Shown piece by piece: positions 32,289-40,842 of a stretch of DNA of 64,000 bases. The notes under the pieces are model-generated. The model worked only from the letters and a program-made list of their open reading frames with translations, did not search any database and had not been told where the DNA came from. Where the stretch lies: contig NZ_WMDQ01000003.1 of NCBI RefSeq assembly GCF_009707955.1, positions 124,001 through 188,000 of the forward strand, written 5' to 3'. The DNA comes from Flavobacterium sp. LC2016-13. Lineage in GTDB: Bacteria; Bacteroidota; Bacteroidia; Flavobacteriales; Flavobacteriaceae. Numbering within the stretch: position 1 is the first letter of the stretch; each line of letters opens with the position of its first letter. A program made the position numbers and the translations under genes.

Positions 32289-33395
32289 ATGAAGTATCAA
32301 AAATTATTTGAACAGTATGAGTTAAGCGGAAATCAATTAGAAAACCGTTTTTTAATGGCTCCAATGACGCGTTCAAGAGCTTCACAGCCAGGCGATATTC
32401 CAAATGCATTAATGGCTGAGTATTATGCGCAACGAAGCACAGCCGGTATTATTATTACAGAAGCCACTCAAATTTCTTTACAGGGAAAAGGCTATGCGAA
32501 TACTCCCGGAATTTACAGTAAGCAACAAATCGAAGGCTGGAAATTAATAACAAATGCGGTACATAAAAACGGAAGTAAAATATTTTTGCAATTGTGGCAT
32601 GTTGGCCGAGTAAGCAGTTCAAAAGTAAACGGATTGCAACCTATCGCGCCTTCTGCATTAATAGCTCAAAATACCAGTGTTTATATTTTTGATGGCGCTG
32701 CAAACGGAGACGCCACTTTTGTTCCGGTTGAAGAACCCAAAGAAATGAACAAAACTGATATTGATATTGTAATTCAAGAATTCGTTCAGGCTGCTAAAAA
32801 TGCCATTGAAGCCGGTTTTGATGGTGTTGAAATTCACGGTGCAAACGGTTATCTGATCGATCAGTTTTTACGAAGCAACAGTAATAAAAGAACGGATGAA
32901 TATGGCGGAACAAAGGAAAACAGAATTCGTTTGCTAATTGAAATTTCAAAAGCGGTAGCCAATACAATCGGAAAAGAAAAAACAGGAATAAGGCTCTCCC
33001 CTTTTATCAGTTTTAAGGATATGAACGATCCTGAGATTTTGCAAACCATAATGCTGGCTGCAGAAGAAATCAATAAACTTGATGTTGCTTATATTCATCT
33101 TTGCGAAGCTGATTGGGATGACGCGCCACAAATTCCAATTGATTTTAGAATTAAGCTTAGAGCTACATTTAAAAATACCATTATCGCGACAGGCAATAAA
33201 ACGCCTGATGAAGCAGAGAAATTACTTCAGGAAAATTTGGTTGATTTAGTAGGCTTTGGCAGAAAATTTTTGACCAATCCTGATTATCCTGCGAAAGTAA
33301 AACAAAACCTGAGCTTAAATGAAATTTCAGACAATCATACTTTATTTGGTGGCGGTACGGCAAGAGGTTATACCGATTATCCTTTTATAAAATAA
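32289..33395 (+). CDS. Old Yellow Enzyme-type alkene reductase
   Basis: A 368-residue FMN enzyme: LENRFLMAPMTRSRA, TEATQISLQGKGY, LQLWHVGRVSSSKV, the active-site HGANGYLIDQFLRSNSN (His, Asn, Tyr), RTDEYGGTKENRIRLL, and LVDLVGFGRKFLTNPDYP. It reduces electron-poor alkenes with NAD(P)H and is cytoplasmic. It is clearly divergent from the enzyme at 11969-13063, with a longer insert (VYIFDGAANGDATFVPVEE), suggesting a different substrate. Gene order (deacetylase, this gene, SDR, 34 bp) suggests co-transcription. Confidence 0.94.
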   Translation: MKYQKLFEQYELSGNQLENRFLMAPMTRSRASQPGDIPNALMAEYYAQRSTAGIIITEATQISLQGKGYANTPGIYSKQQIEGWKLITNAVHKNGSKIFLQLWHVGRVSSSKVNGLQPIAPSALIAQNTSVYIFDGAANGDATFVPVEEPKEMNKTDIDIVIQEFVQAAKNAIEAGFDGVEIHGANGYLIDQFLRSNSNKRTDEYGGTKENRIRLLIEISKAVANTIGKEKTGIRLSPFISFKDMNDPEILQTIMLAAEEINKLDVAYIHLCEADWDDAPQIPIDFRIKLRATFKNTIIATGNKTPDEAEKLLQENLVDLVGFGRKFLTNPDYPAKVKQNLSLNEISDNHTLFGGGTARGYTDYPFIK

Positions 33396-33429
33396 ACATC
33401 TATTCAACAAACCATTAAATAAACATATT

Positions 33430-34275
33430 ATGAAAAATGAAAATAAAACCTGGTTTATCACAGGAACTTCACAGGGAATTGGTCTTGTTTTAGTGAAACA
33501 ATTATTAGCGAAAGGCTTTAATGTTGTTGCCACAGCCCGAAATGCAGAATCGCTTAAAACTGCGGTTGGCAGTTCATCTGATCAGTTTTTGCCTTTACAA
33601 GTTAATTTAATTGACGAAGAAAGTGTAAAACAAGCTGTTGTTACAGCTATAGAAAAATTTGGTTCAATCGAATATTTGGTAAATAATGCCGGCTACGGTT
33701 TAATAGGCGGAATCGAAGAAAGCTCTGATGCTGAAGTTCGTGCCAATTTTGATGTAAATGTTTTTGGTTTACTAAATGTAACCAGAGCTATTTTGCCACA
33801 CATGCGAGCTGCGAAATTTGGACATGTTATCAATCTTTCGTCTGTTTTTGGTTTGATTGCCGGAGGTGGCTGGGGAATTTATTGCGGAACTAAGTTTGCC
33901 GTTGAAGGTCTTTCTGAGGCATTGGCTCAGGAAGTTAAACCTTTCGGAATCAATGTAACGATTATAGAACCGGGATATGTGCGTACTAATTTCTTAAATA
34001 GTTCTTCATTAATCGCATCAAAAAATCCTATTGAGGCGTACACAACTATTCGCGAAGGTGTAAATGCGCATCAAAACGATATTCCGGGCAAACAATTGGG
34101 TGATCCTGAAAAAGTAGCCGATTTAATTCTAAAAGTGACTCAAAATCCTGAACCTCCGCTTCGTTTGCTTACAGGTTCAGATGCTTATGGATTTGCTAAC
34201 TATAAAATTGATTCGCTTAAAACTGAAATCGAAGCGAATAAAGAACTTACTTTTTCAACAGATTTCAAATCATAA
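33430..34275 (+). CDS. Classical short-chain dehydrogenase/reductase
   Basis: A 281-residue SDR with all key motifs: TWFITGTSQGIGLVLVKQL (TGxxxGIG), VNNAGYGLIGG (NAG), INLSSVFGLIAG (Ser) and WGIYCGTKFAVEGL (YxxxK). Its C-terminal extension (LLTGSDAYGFANYKIDSLKTE) is typical of the SDR group that reduces ketones or aldehydes with NADPH. Cytoplasmic. It follows the alkene reductase by 34 bp and ends at a terminator, so these two probably form the end of an operon. It contrasts with the SDR at 3506-4228, which lacks YxxxK. Confidence 0.93.
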   Translation: MKNENKTWFITGTSQGIGLVLVKQLLAKGFNVVATARNAESLKTAVGSSSDQFLPLQVNLIDEESVKQAVVTAIEKFGSIEYLVNNAGYGLIGGIEESSDAEVRANFDVNVFGLLNVTRAILPHMRAAKFGHVINLSSVFGLIAGGGWGIYCGTKFAVEGLSEALAQEVKPFGINVTIIEPGYVRTNFLNSSSLIASKNPIEAYTTIREGVNAHQNDIPGKQLGDPEKVADLILKVTQNPEPPLRLLTGSDAYGFANYKIDSLKTEIEANKELTFSTDFKS

Positions 34276-34325
34276 CAACATCGCTTACTCTATCAAAAAC
34301 TGATAATTAGTATTTATTAGTTTAT

Positions 34326-34365
34326 ACACCAATTTCAAAACAGCATTGAGATTGGTGTTTTTTTT
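34326..34365 (+). terminator. Terminator after the SDR gene
   Basis: ACACCAAT (34326-34333) pairs with ATTGGTGT (34351-34358), extended on the loop side by imperfect pairs, then eight T. Confidence 0.8.
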
Positions 34366-34551
34366 GTCTTTTAAATTTATTTTGCGATTTAAAAATCCGT
34401 TGTTTTTATTTCATTTTGTAATTATTTTCTTATTCTAAATTAAAACTATTTTAAATTTTTCTTTTTAAGAAATATCCTAATTGCCAGCAAAATCAAGGCT
34501 TATTGATAATTGAAATCTTTATTAAATAGTTTTAACAAACTATTAACACAA

Positions 34552-34588
34552 ATAATAACGGAACGATCGTTCCGTTATTATAAATTTG
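34552..34588 (+). promoter_or_regulatory. 30-bp perfect palindrome overlapping a promoter (TetR-type operator)
   Basis: Positions 34552-34581 form a perfect 30-bp palindrome centred on GGAACGATCGTTCC. It directly abuts and overlaps by one base a perfect -7 box, TAAATTTG (34581-34588), 29 bp before the hydrolase ATG, so a bound protein would cover the -33 to -7 spacer. Core and symmetry are like TetR-family operators. No TetR gene is in the window. Confidence 0.75.
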
Positions 34589-34617
34589 TCCCATAAATCT
34601 TTAACAACAACATAAAA

Positions 34618-35556
34618 ATGAAAACAATAATTAAAACATTGACAACTATTACAGCAGCACTTTTAATAGGCGCTACAAGTCAGGCACAAGATAAATCAGT
34701 AAAAGCAGCAAATCCTCCTGCAAATTTTAAACACGCAACCGTAAACGTAAATAATGTTGACATTCACTACGTTATAGGCGGAAAAGGTGAACCTTTAGTA
34801 TTAGTTCACGGATTTGGTCAAAACTGGTATATGTGGAACAGACTTTTACCGGAACTATCAAAACACTTTACTGTTATTGCTCCGGATTTAAGAGGAGTTG
34901 GTGAATCTGGAAAACCTGAAAGCGGATATGACAAAAAAACAATGGCTTCAGATATTCATGAATTGGTAAAAAAATTAGGTTACAAAAACATCAATATAGC
35001 CGGACACGATATCGGATTAATGGTGGCTTATGCTTATGCTGCACAATATCCCGGTGAAGTAAAAAAACTGGCTTTAATGGATGCTTTACTTCCAGGAGTT
35101 GAGCCAGTTTGGTCACAAGTTTCTGCATCTGCTTGGTGGTTTGGATTTTTTAGCTGGCCATCTTCAGGAGCTATTGTAGAAGGAAAAGAAAAAGAATTTT
35201 TAACTGGATTTTGGCCTGTGGTTGCTTTCGATAAAAATTCATTTACTAAAGAAGAAACTGCTGAATTTATTCGCGCTTATTCTGTAAAAGGTGCAACAAC
35301 AGGAAGTTTCCATTGGTTTGGTGCTTTTGCCCAAGACGCAAAAGATAATACTGAGCTTATGAAAACAAAATTAAATATGCCGGTTTTAACTATGGGCGGA
35401 CAATATTTTGCAGCTGCATTTTTAAAAGATCACACTAAAATTGTTGCGAATGATGTTCGTGAAACTAATATTCCAAACGCAGGACACTGGATCGTACAAG
35501 AAAATACAGCGGCAGTTCAAAAAGGATTATTAGATTTCTTTTTGGAAACAAAATAA
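34618..35556 (+). CDS. Exported alpha/beta hydrolase with Asp nucleophile, paralogue of 24291-25301
   Basis: A 312-residue hydrolase with a cleavable signal peptide (MKTIIKTLTTITAALLIGA, cleavage near TSQAQ). The catalytic domain is nearly identical to that at 24291-25301: VLVHGFGQNWYMWNRLLPEL, then NIAGHDIGLMVAYAYA with nucleophile Asp at about 131, and NAGHWIVQENTA for His. The epoxide-hydrolase/dehalogenase class is inferred from the Asp. Unlike its paralogue it lacks a lipid Cys, so it would be free in the periplasm. It is monocistronic under the palindrome-covered promoter and ends at a terminator. Confidence 0.92.
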   Translation: MKTIIKTLTTITAALLIGATSQAQDKSVKAANPPANFKHATVNVNNVDIHYVIGGKGEPLVLVHGFGQNWYMWNRLLPELSKHFTVIAPDLRGVGESGKPESGYDKKTMASDIHELVKKLGYKNINIAGHDIGLMVAYAYAAQYPGEVKKLALMDALLPGVEPVWSQVSASAWWFGFFSWPSSGAIVEGKEKEFLTGFWPVVAFDKNSFTKEETAEFIRAYSVKGATTGSFHWFGAFAQDAKDNTELMKTKLNMPVLTMGGQYFAAAFLKDHTKIVANDVRETNIPNAGHWIVQENTAAVQKGLLDFFLETK

Positions 35557-35609
35557 TTTGAATTATTAATTGTGAATTATAAATTCTTTCGAAACTTTGG
35601 ATTGAATTT

Positions 35610-35648
35610 AGTAAACCCGACAGGTTTTAAAAATCTGTCGGGTTTACT
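35610..35648. terminator. Bidirectional terminator between convergent genes
   Basis: Fourteen-base arms AGTAAACCCGACAG (35610-35623) and CTGTCGGGTTTACT (35635-35648). It serves the hydrolase and the histidine kinase. Confidence 0.88.
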
Positions 35649-35664
35649 GCATGTTGGAATTTAT

Positions 35665-38100
35665 TTATTTTTTATCAACCAGAAATTCTGCTAAAAATTC
35701 AATCTTTATAATGGTTCCGTTTTGATTTTCTATGGAAAGTTTACCTTCTAAATCATCACTTAAACCTTTTATCAGACTCATTCCAAAAGAGTTTTTTCTC
35801 TCTGAAGTCGAATTAGCATCAAAACCAATTCCGTTATCTGCAATCGTTAGTAAATAATAGCTTTCTTTTACTTTTTCTAATGTCACATTAATTAATCCCA
35901 TACGATCATCAGGAAATGCATATTTGATGGAATTCGTTATGCTTTCGTTTAAAATAAGCCCTAACGGAACTGCATGTGCCACGTCTAATTCTAACGGATC
36001 TACTTTAATTTCAAATCGTACTCTTTGTCCGAGATTAAAAGATTCTTTTAAATATTCAACCAATTCCTTAATGTAATTTGGCATATTAATAGTCGAAATA
36101 TTTTCTGAATTATATAGTTTTTGATGAATCAAAGACATCGAATGAATTCTGTGCTGACTGTTTTTAATGGCCGATAAAGCCATATCGTTATCCAAATATG
36201 CAGATTGTGAATTCAGCAGACTTATTACGGTTTGCAGGTTATTTTTTACCCGATGATGAATTTCTTTTAAAAGCCATTCTTTTTCATTAAGAAGATGTTT
36301 TAAATTTAAATTTTTCTTCTTAATCTCTTTTTCCTTAAGTTCAAGTTTGATATTATTTCGCTGTTTCAATCGGTATCGGTTATAAAGCAAACCGATTATG
36401 ACCAAAAGCAAAATCAAACTCCAAATTGATACCGTATTTAAAAGCTGTGATTTATGTAATTCACTTTTCTGTAATTTTGACTGATTGTTTAAGAGTTTAA
36501 TTTCCTGCTCTTTATTCTGGGTTTCATATTGAATTTTAAGTTCTTCGATTTCTTTGTTTTTAGAAAAATCTACTACTTTATCATTCAGCTTTTTGTAAGC
36601 CTGAAAGTGTTTTAATGCCGAAAGATGATCTCCGTGAACAGAATCAATCTTAGATAACGAAATTTCAAGTTTTTCAGAAGTGTAATTTTGCTTGTATAAT
36701 TTCGCTAAAGACGAAACTTTATCGGCATAAAACTGAGCTTCTTTTACCTTGTTTCTGTAGGCATAAAAAGCACTCATATTAGAATATAAATTTAAAATAT
36801 CAGTTATGGTTTGAGGTGTTATTAATTGCTGTGCTATACGATCCATTTCTTTAAAATTCTGTTCTGCAAGAGCAACATTATTTAAGTGATCGTAACAAAC
36901 TGCTTTAGTGTAATAAAGAATCATTTTATCAAAAGGATTTGTTGGCGGATATTTAGCCGTAATCGAGATAATATAATCTAAAGCTTCCTGATCTTTTCCT
37001 TTTGAAGATATAGCAGCCACAAGGCTCACAAAACTTTTGTACCAGCCACCATTATTGCTCCTTTTTTGTCCTTCTGCAATACTTTTTTTATACGTGTTCA
37101 TGGCTTCTTCAAAATGACCAAGTACCAGATAAACGTTTCCAAGACGGAGGTAATAATCATCTGCAAAACTGTAGTCATGAAGCGTATTCATTGTTTTTAT
37201 ACTTTTTAAGGCATAATACAAAGCACTTTTTGTGTTATGCTGCATAAGCTCAATGTAGGATATCGTGGCTTCAGTAAAATGAGTATGTTTAAAACCAATT
37301 TGTCTTTGATCGTATAAACTTTGATAAAATTCTTTAAGGGCCAATTTAAGATTTCCTGAGTAATAGTGAATCGTAACTAATCTTAAATGGTTTTCTATCG
37401 CTTTTTCTTCTAAGCCTAAAGTTCTGTAAAGTTTTATAGCTTCGTTTAAAATGATTTCTTTTTGAGGATCGAAAACAGGAAGATATTGTGCCTGATTGGC
37501 TAATGCATCGGCAAGGCTTTTTTGATCGTCTTGTTTTCGGCATTCGTTTACAACCAGTGCAAAGCAATTTTTGCTCTCTTTTAAGTTATTCGCCTGGGCA
37601 TAATATTTCCCCAATAACATTAAACCTTGATGCTGCCATTTTTGTATTTTAAGTGTATGGCAAATTTTAAGCGCTTCATTTATATTAGATAAAGCATTTT
37701 GAAGATCAGCAGGTTTTGCTCCCGGTTTAAAAAGATAAAAACTTCCAAGCTGAAGCAATAATTTAACCCGATCAGTATTTTTTGATTTCGCTAAAATTTT
37801 ATTGAAACCCAGGACATTTCCTTTATCTAAAAATTCGCTTCCTACTAAGACAGTATCATTTACATTATAAAACCCTTCGTTATAGCTTAGTGAATGTGGT
37901 AATTTATAAATTTTTGCGGCAAAAACAGTTGCACTATCCTCATCAATTTTCCCTTGGTTTGTTGCGTAAAGAAAAGAGGTACAAAACTGAATTAACAGTC
38001 TTTTTTTCTTTAGATCATAACCACTTACCGAAGAAGTAGTTTGAGAAAAGGATTGAAAGGAAATAAAAATTATTAAAAAGAAACTACAGAAGTTTTTCAT
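35665..38100 (-). CDS. TPR sensor histidine kinase (HisKA_2 type)
   Basis: An 811-residue kinase: signal peptide (FFLIIFISFQSFS), a long periplasmic region of tetratricopeptide-like helices, one membrane helix (VSIWSLILLLVIIGLLY), a coiled linker (LKLELKEKEIKKKN-like) and a HisKA_2 dimerisation domain. Its phospho-accepting HHRVKNNLQTVISLLNSQS lies at about 615, followed by the HATPase part (LILNESITNSIKYAFPD, ITIADNGIGFD, SFGMSLIKGL). TPR/HisKA_2 kinases are common in Bacteroidota and usually act with LytTR regulators. No response regulator is adjacent, so the kinase is an orphan here. The signal sensed is unknown. A TATATTTG -7 box (plus-strand CAAATATA, 38145-38152) precedes it. Confidence 0.92.
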   Translation of the reverse strand: MKNFCSFFLIIFISFQSFSQTTSSVSGYDLKKKRLLIQFCTSFLYATNQGKIDEDSATVFAAKIYKLPHSLSYNEGFYNVNDTVLVGSEFLDKGNVLGFNKILAKSKNTDRVKLLLQLGSFYLFKPGAKPADLQNALSNINEALKICHTLKIQKWQHQGLMLLGKYYAQANNLKESKNCFALVVNECRKQDDQKSLADALANQAQYLPVFDPQKEIILNEAIKLYRTLGLEEKAIENHLRLVTIHYYSGNLKLALKEFYQSLYDQRQIGFKHTHFTEATISYIELMQHNTKSALYYALKSIKTMNTLHDYSFADDYYLRLGNVYLVLGHFEEAMNTYKKSIAEGQKRSNNGGWYKSFVSLVAAISSKGKDQEALDYIISITAKYPPTNPFDKMILYYTKAVCYDHLNNVALAEQNFKEMDRIAQQLITPQTITDILNLYSNMSAFYAYRNKVKEAQFYADKVSSLAKLYKQNYTSEKLEISLSKIDSVHGDHLSALKHFQAYKKLNDKVVDFSKNKEIEELKIQYETQNKEQEIKLLNNQSKLQKSELHKSQLLNTVSIWSLILLLVIIGLLYNRYRLKQRNNIKLELKEKEIKKKNLNLKHLLNEKEWLLKEIHHRVKNNLQTVISLLNSQSAYLDNDMALSAIKNSQHRIHSMSLIHQKLYNSENISTINMPNYIKELVEYLKESFNLGQRVRFEIKVDPLELDVAHAVPLGLILNESITNSIKYAFPDDRMGLINVTLEKVKESYYLLTIADNGIGFDANSTSERKNSFGMSLIKGLSDDLEGKLSIENQNGTIIKIEFLAEFLVDKK

Positions 38101-38423
38101 AAATCAATTGGTGGATAAAATTGTTTTTGGGCTTTTAGGCAAAACAAATATAAAAAAGAAACAGCCATTTTCTTAGTAAAATGTTAAATTATATTCTATA
38201 AAAAACAGAAGGTCAACCATAATGCATAACTGTAAATTATACACTAAAATTATTTGATTATCAATAGACTATAAGTTTTCATATTGCAAAATAATTTGCA
38301 AATCTAAACTTCAAAAGAGAAACTTTTTAATCCTAAAAAAACAGACATTAACTGTACGTTTAAGTTTCGCAGTTAATGTCTGTTTTCTAATAAAAGTTAA
38401 ATTATTAAAGCAATGAACTTTAA
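38101..38423. other. 323-bp intergenic region between kinase and sulfatase
   Basis: Holds the kinase -7 box (38145-38152, minus strand), an 18-bp palindrome TTGCAAAATAATTTGCAA (38284-38301), and the sulfatase terminator (38338-38386). I see no gene. The palindrome might be a regulator site, but a chance AT-rich palindrome is possible. Confidence 0.55.
38338..38386 (-). terminator. Terminator of the sulfatase gene
   Basis: Seventeen-base perfect arms AAAACAGACATTAACTG (38338-38354) and its complement (38370-38386) with a 15-nt loop. The minus-strand transcript ends in a T-run. Confidence 0.9.
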
Positions 38424-40823
38424 CTATTCTCTTGCCATTTTTACTTTAAATTCCTGTTCTACATTTTGGTAAGCATCATTACTTACATCATAAACTACTT
38501 TTTCGATTTTACCACCAGAAAAATCAAATTTGGCGTTGTATTGTTTACTAACGGGATCTCCGGAATCGCGACCAACGCATAATCCTTCGCCTGAAAGTGC
38601 ATAATGACCTGCCTGAGTTCTAAAAGGCTTTTCTTCGACCATTTTTCCATCCACATAAAGTTTCATTTTTCCGAGTACTTCGTTTTTTTCGCTCATTTTT
38701 TCTTTCACAAATTCTACTCCAACAACATGTTTTCCGCTTGCAGGCAATGATGTACTTAAAACCTGTTCAGGCGCGAGACCCAAAAAGTTATATACATAAT
38801 TGAGTTTTCCTTCTTTTACAAATAAGCTGTAACCACCAAAACGTGATCCCTGAGAAACTAAAACACCTTTTGTATCTTTTGTAAAATCAACCTCTGCTAA
38901 AATTTTAAAAGAACGGCCGAGCGTTGGTGCAGCTGAAGCTTCGGGAATTTCTGTTGTTCCGGGATAATATATAAATTTGCCATCAGCCGGAATTTCTTTA
39001 TGATATTCCATGGCGTGAAACTCATTTACCGAAACGTCATTTAATGGCAATACCTTATTTTTTTTAGCTTCATCCATCCATACCTGCGTCAGCTCTTTTA
39101 CCTTATCAGGATATTTTGCAGCAAGATCTGTAGATTCTGAACGGTCTGCATCGACATTGTACAACTCCCATTGATCTTTATCAAAATGTCCAATATTTAC
39201 AGGCAGCGCGCCATGAACAGCGGTCACTTTCCAGCCATCTTTCCAAAGTCCTCTCGTTCCTACCATTTCATAATACTGTACTTTTTTCGTTGTTGGAGCA
39301 TTTGTATTGTCAAAACTATATTTCATAGAAACACCTGCAAGAGGTTCTTGTTTAACACCGTCGACTACATCTGGCATTGTTAGCCCGCAAGCTTCTAATA
39401 TAGTAGGTACAATATCTGTACAATGATGATATTGGTTTCTAATTTCTCCTTTTGCTTTAATTCCTTTTGGCCAGCAAATTACCATAGGATCAGCTGTACC
39501 TCCACTGTATCCTGAATATCTTTTAAACATCTTGAATGGTGTAGAAAAGGCAGCTGCCCATCCTGTTGGATAATGGTTGTAGGTATCTTGTGAGCCAAGT
39601 TTATCAATCATACTTAGATTAACTTTCATATCATCAGGATAGGCATTAAAAAAATTATTTTCATTGACAGAACCATTTGGCGAACCTTCTGCAGAAGCTC
39701 CATTATCCGCACAATACATAATTAAAGTATTATCAAACTGACCTGAATCTTTCAGGTATTTAATGACACGACCAACTTCTACATCTGTAAATTCAGAGTA
39801 AGCCGCATAAACTTCGGCCATACGGCTGAATAATTTCTTTTCATCTGCTGTAAGGCTGCTCCATGGTTTTACCATATCACCTTCAGAAAATTTACCTTTT
39901 GGCATAGGATTTAAAGGTGTCATTTTTGTGCCTTTTGGCAGAATTCCTTTGTCGATCATACGTTTCAGAACCCAATCTCTGTAGGCTTCATAACCATCAT
40001 CAAATTTGCCTTTGTATTTAGCGATATAATCTGCTGGTGCATGATGCGGTGCATGATTTGCTCCGGGATTGTACCACATAAACCAGGGTTTTTCGGGCTT
40101 TGATTGTTTCGAATCCTGAATGTAAGCAATTGCTTTATCGGCCAGATCTTTACTTAAATGATAACCATTTTCTGGCTGATAAGGCTGATCAATAAAGTGA
40201 TTGTCTTCTATAAGTCCCGGATACCATTGATTTGTTTCTCCTCCAATAAAGCCATAAAAACGATCAAAACCAAGACCAAGTGGCCAGCGTTCTTTTGATG
40301 AAGCCATATCAAGCGCATCTACAGGAACGTTGTGATTTTTTCCTATCCAAAATGTCGACCATCCGGCTTCACGCAATACTGTAGCAAGTGTTGCATTTTC
40401 TTTTGGAATATGACCGCTGTAACCCGGAAATCCAACCGCAGATTCAGATATAGATCCAAATCCGTTTTGATGATGGTTGCGTCCCGTTAAAAGTGTAGAA
40501 CGCGTAGGTGAACATACAGATGTGGTATGCCATTGCGTATAAGTGATTCCATTTTTTGCAAGTTCATCCATTGTTGGCATATTAATGCGTCCTCCATAAG
40601 GCGACCATGCAGCAAAACCAGTATCATCGTATAATATTATAAGCACATTTGGTGCATCCTTTGGTGCTTTTGTCTCAAGAAATGCAGGCCAATCTCCTTT
40701 TGAATCCCGGATATCGAGTTTTATATCTCCACTAAAAGTTTTTTCTTCCTGTTTTTTAGGCGGATCTTGTGCCATTGCCATGATACACCAAAACAGTGCT
40801 AATATTTTAAAGATTTGTTTCAT
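38424..40823 (-). CDS. Exported arylsulfatase-type sulfatase
   Basis: A 799-residue sulfatase, paralogous over its length to 1054-3438. A signal peptide ends near MAMAQ. Metal site ILYDDTGFAAW is at about 66-67, and the formylglycine motif CSPTRSTLLTGRNHH has its Cys at about 104. MYCADNGASAEG supplies further ligands, and the C-terminal 150 residues are a beta-rich extension. It likely cleaves sulfate esters in the periplasm. The DUF1254 lipoprotein gene lies 19 bp upstream, so they form an operon. A divergent AraC regulator with a shared palindrome marks the likely control region. The substrate is not evident. Confidence 0.93.
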   Translation of the reverse strand: MKQIFKILALFWCIMAMAQDPPKKQEEKTFSGDIKLDIRDSKGDWPAFLETKAPKDAPNVLIILYDDTGFAAWSPYGGRINMPTMDELAKNGITYTQWHTTSVCSPTRSTLLTGRNHHQNGFGSISESAVGFPGYSGHIPKENATLATVLREAGWSTFWIGKNHNVPVDALDMASSKERWPLGLGFDRFYGFIGGETNQWYPGLIEDNHFIDQPYQPENGYHLSKDLADKAIAYIQDSKQSKPEKPWFMWYNPGANHAPHHAPADYIAKYKGKFDDGYEAYRDWVLKRMIDKGILPKGTKMTPLNPMPKGKFSEGDMVKPWSSLTADEKKLFSRMAEVYAAYSEFTDVEVGRVIKYLKDSGQFDNTLIMYCADNGASAEGSPNGSVNENNFFNAYPDDMKVNLSMIDKLGSQDTYNHYPTGWAAAFSTPFKMFKRYSGYSGGTADPMVICWPKGIKAKGEIRNQYHHCTDIVPTILEACGLTMPDVVDGVKQEPLAGVSMKYSFDNTNAPTTKKVQYYEMVGTRGLWKDGWKVTAVHGALPVNIGHFDKDQWELYNVDADRSESTDLAAKYPDKVKELTQVWMDEAKKNKVLPLNDVSVNEFHAMEYHKEIPADGKFIYYPGTTEIPEASAAPTLGRSFKILAEVDFTKDTKGVLVSQGSRFGGYSLFVKEGKLNYVYNFLGLAPEQVLSTSLPASGKHVVGVEFVKEKMSEKNEVLGKMKLYVDGKMVEEKPFRTQAGHYALSGEGLCVGRDSGDPVSKQYNAKFDFSGGKIEKVVYDVSNDAYQNVEQEFKVKMARE

Positions 40824-40842
40824 GATTGTTTGGGTTATATTG

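Larger units (their letters stand above)
34276..34617. other. 342-bp intergenic region
   Basis: Contains a terminator at 34326-34365 for the SDR, an AT-rich stretch with nothing I can assign (34366-34551), and the 30-bp palindrome plus -7 box at 34552-34588 that begins the next transcription unit. Confidence 0.7.
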
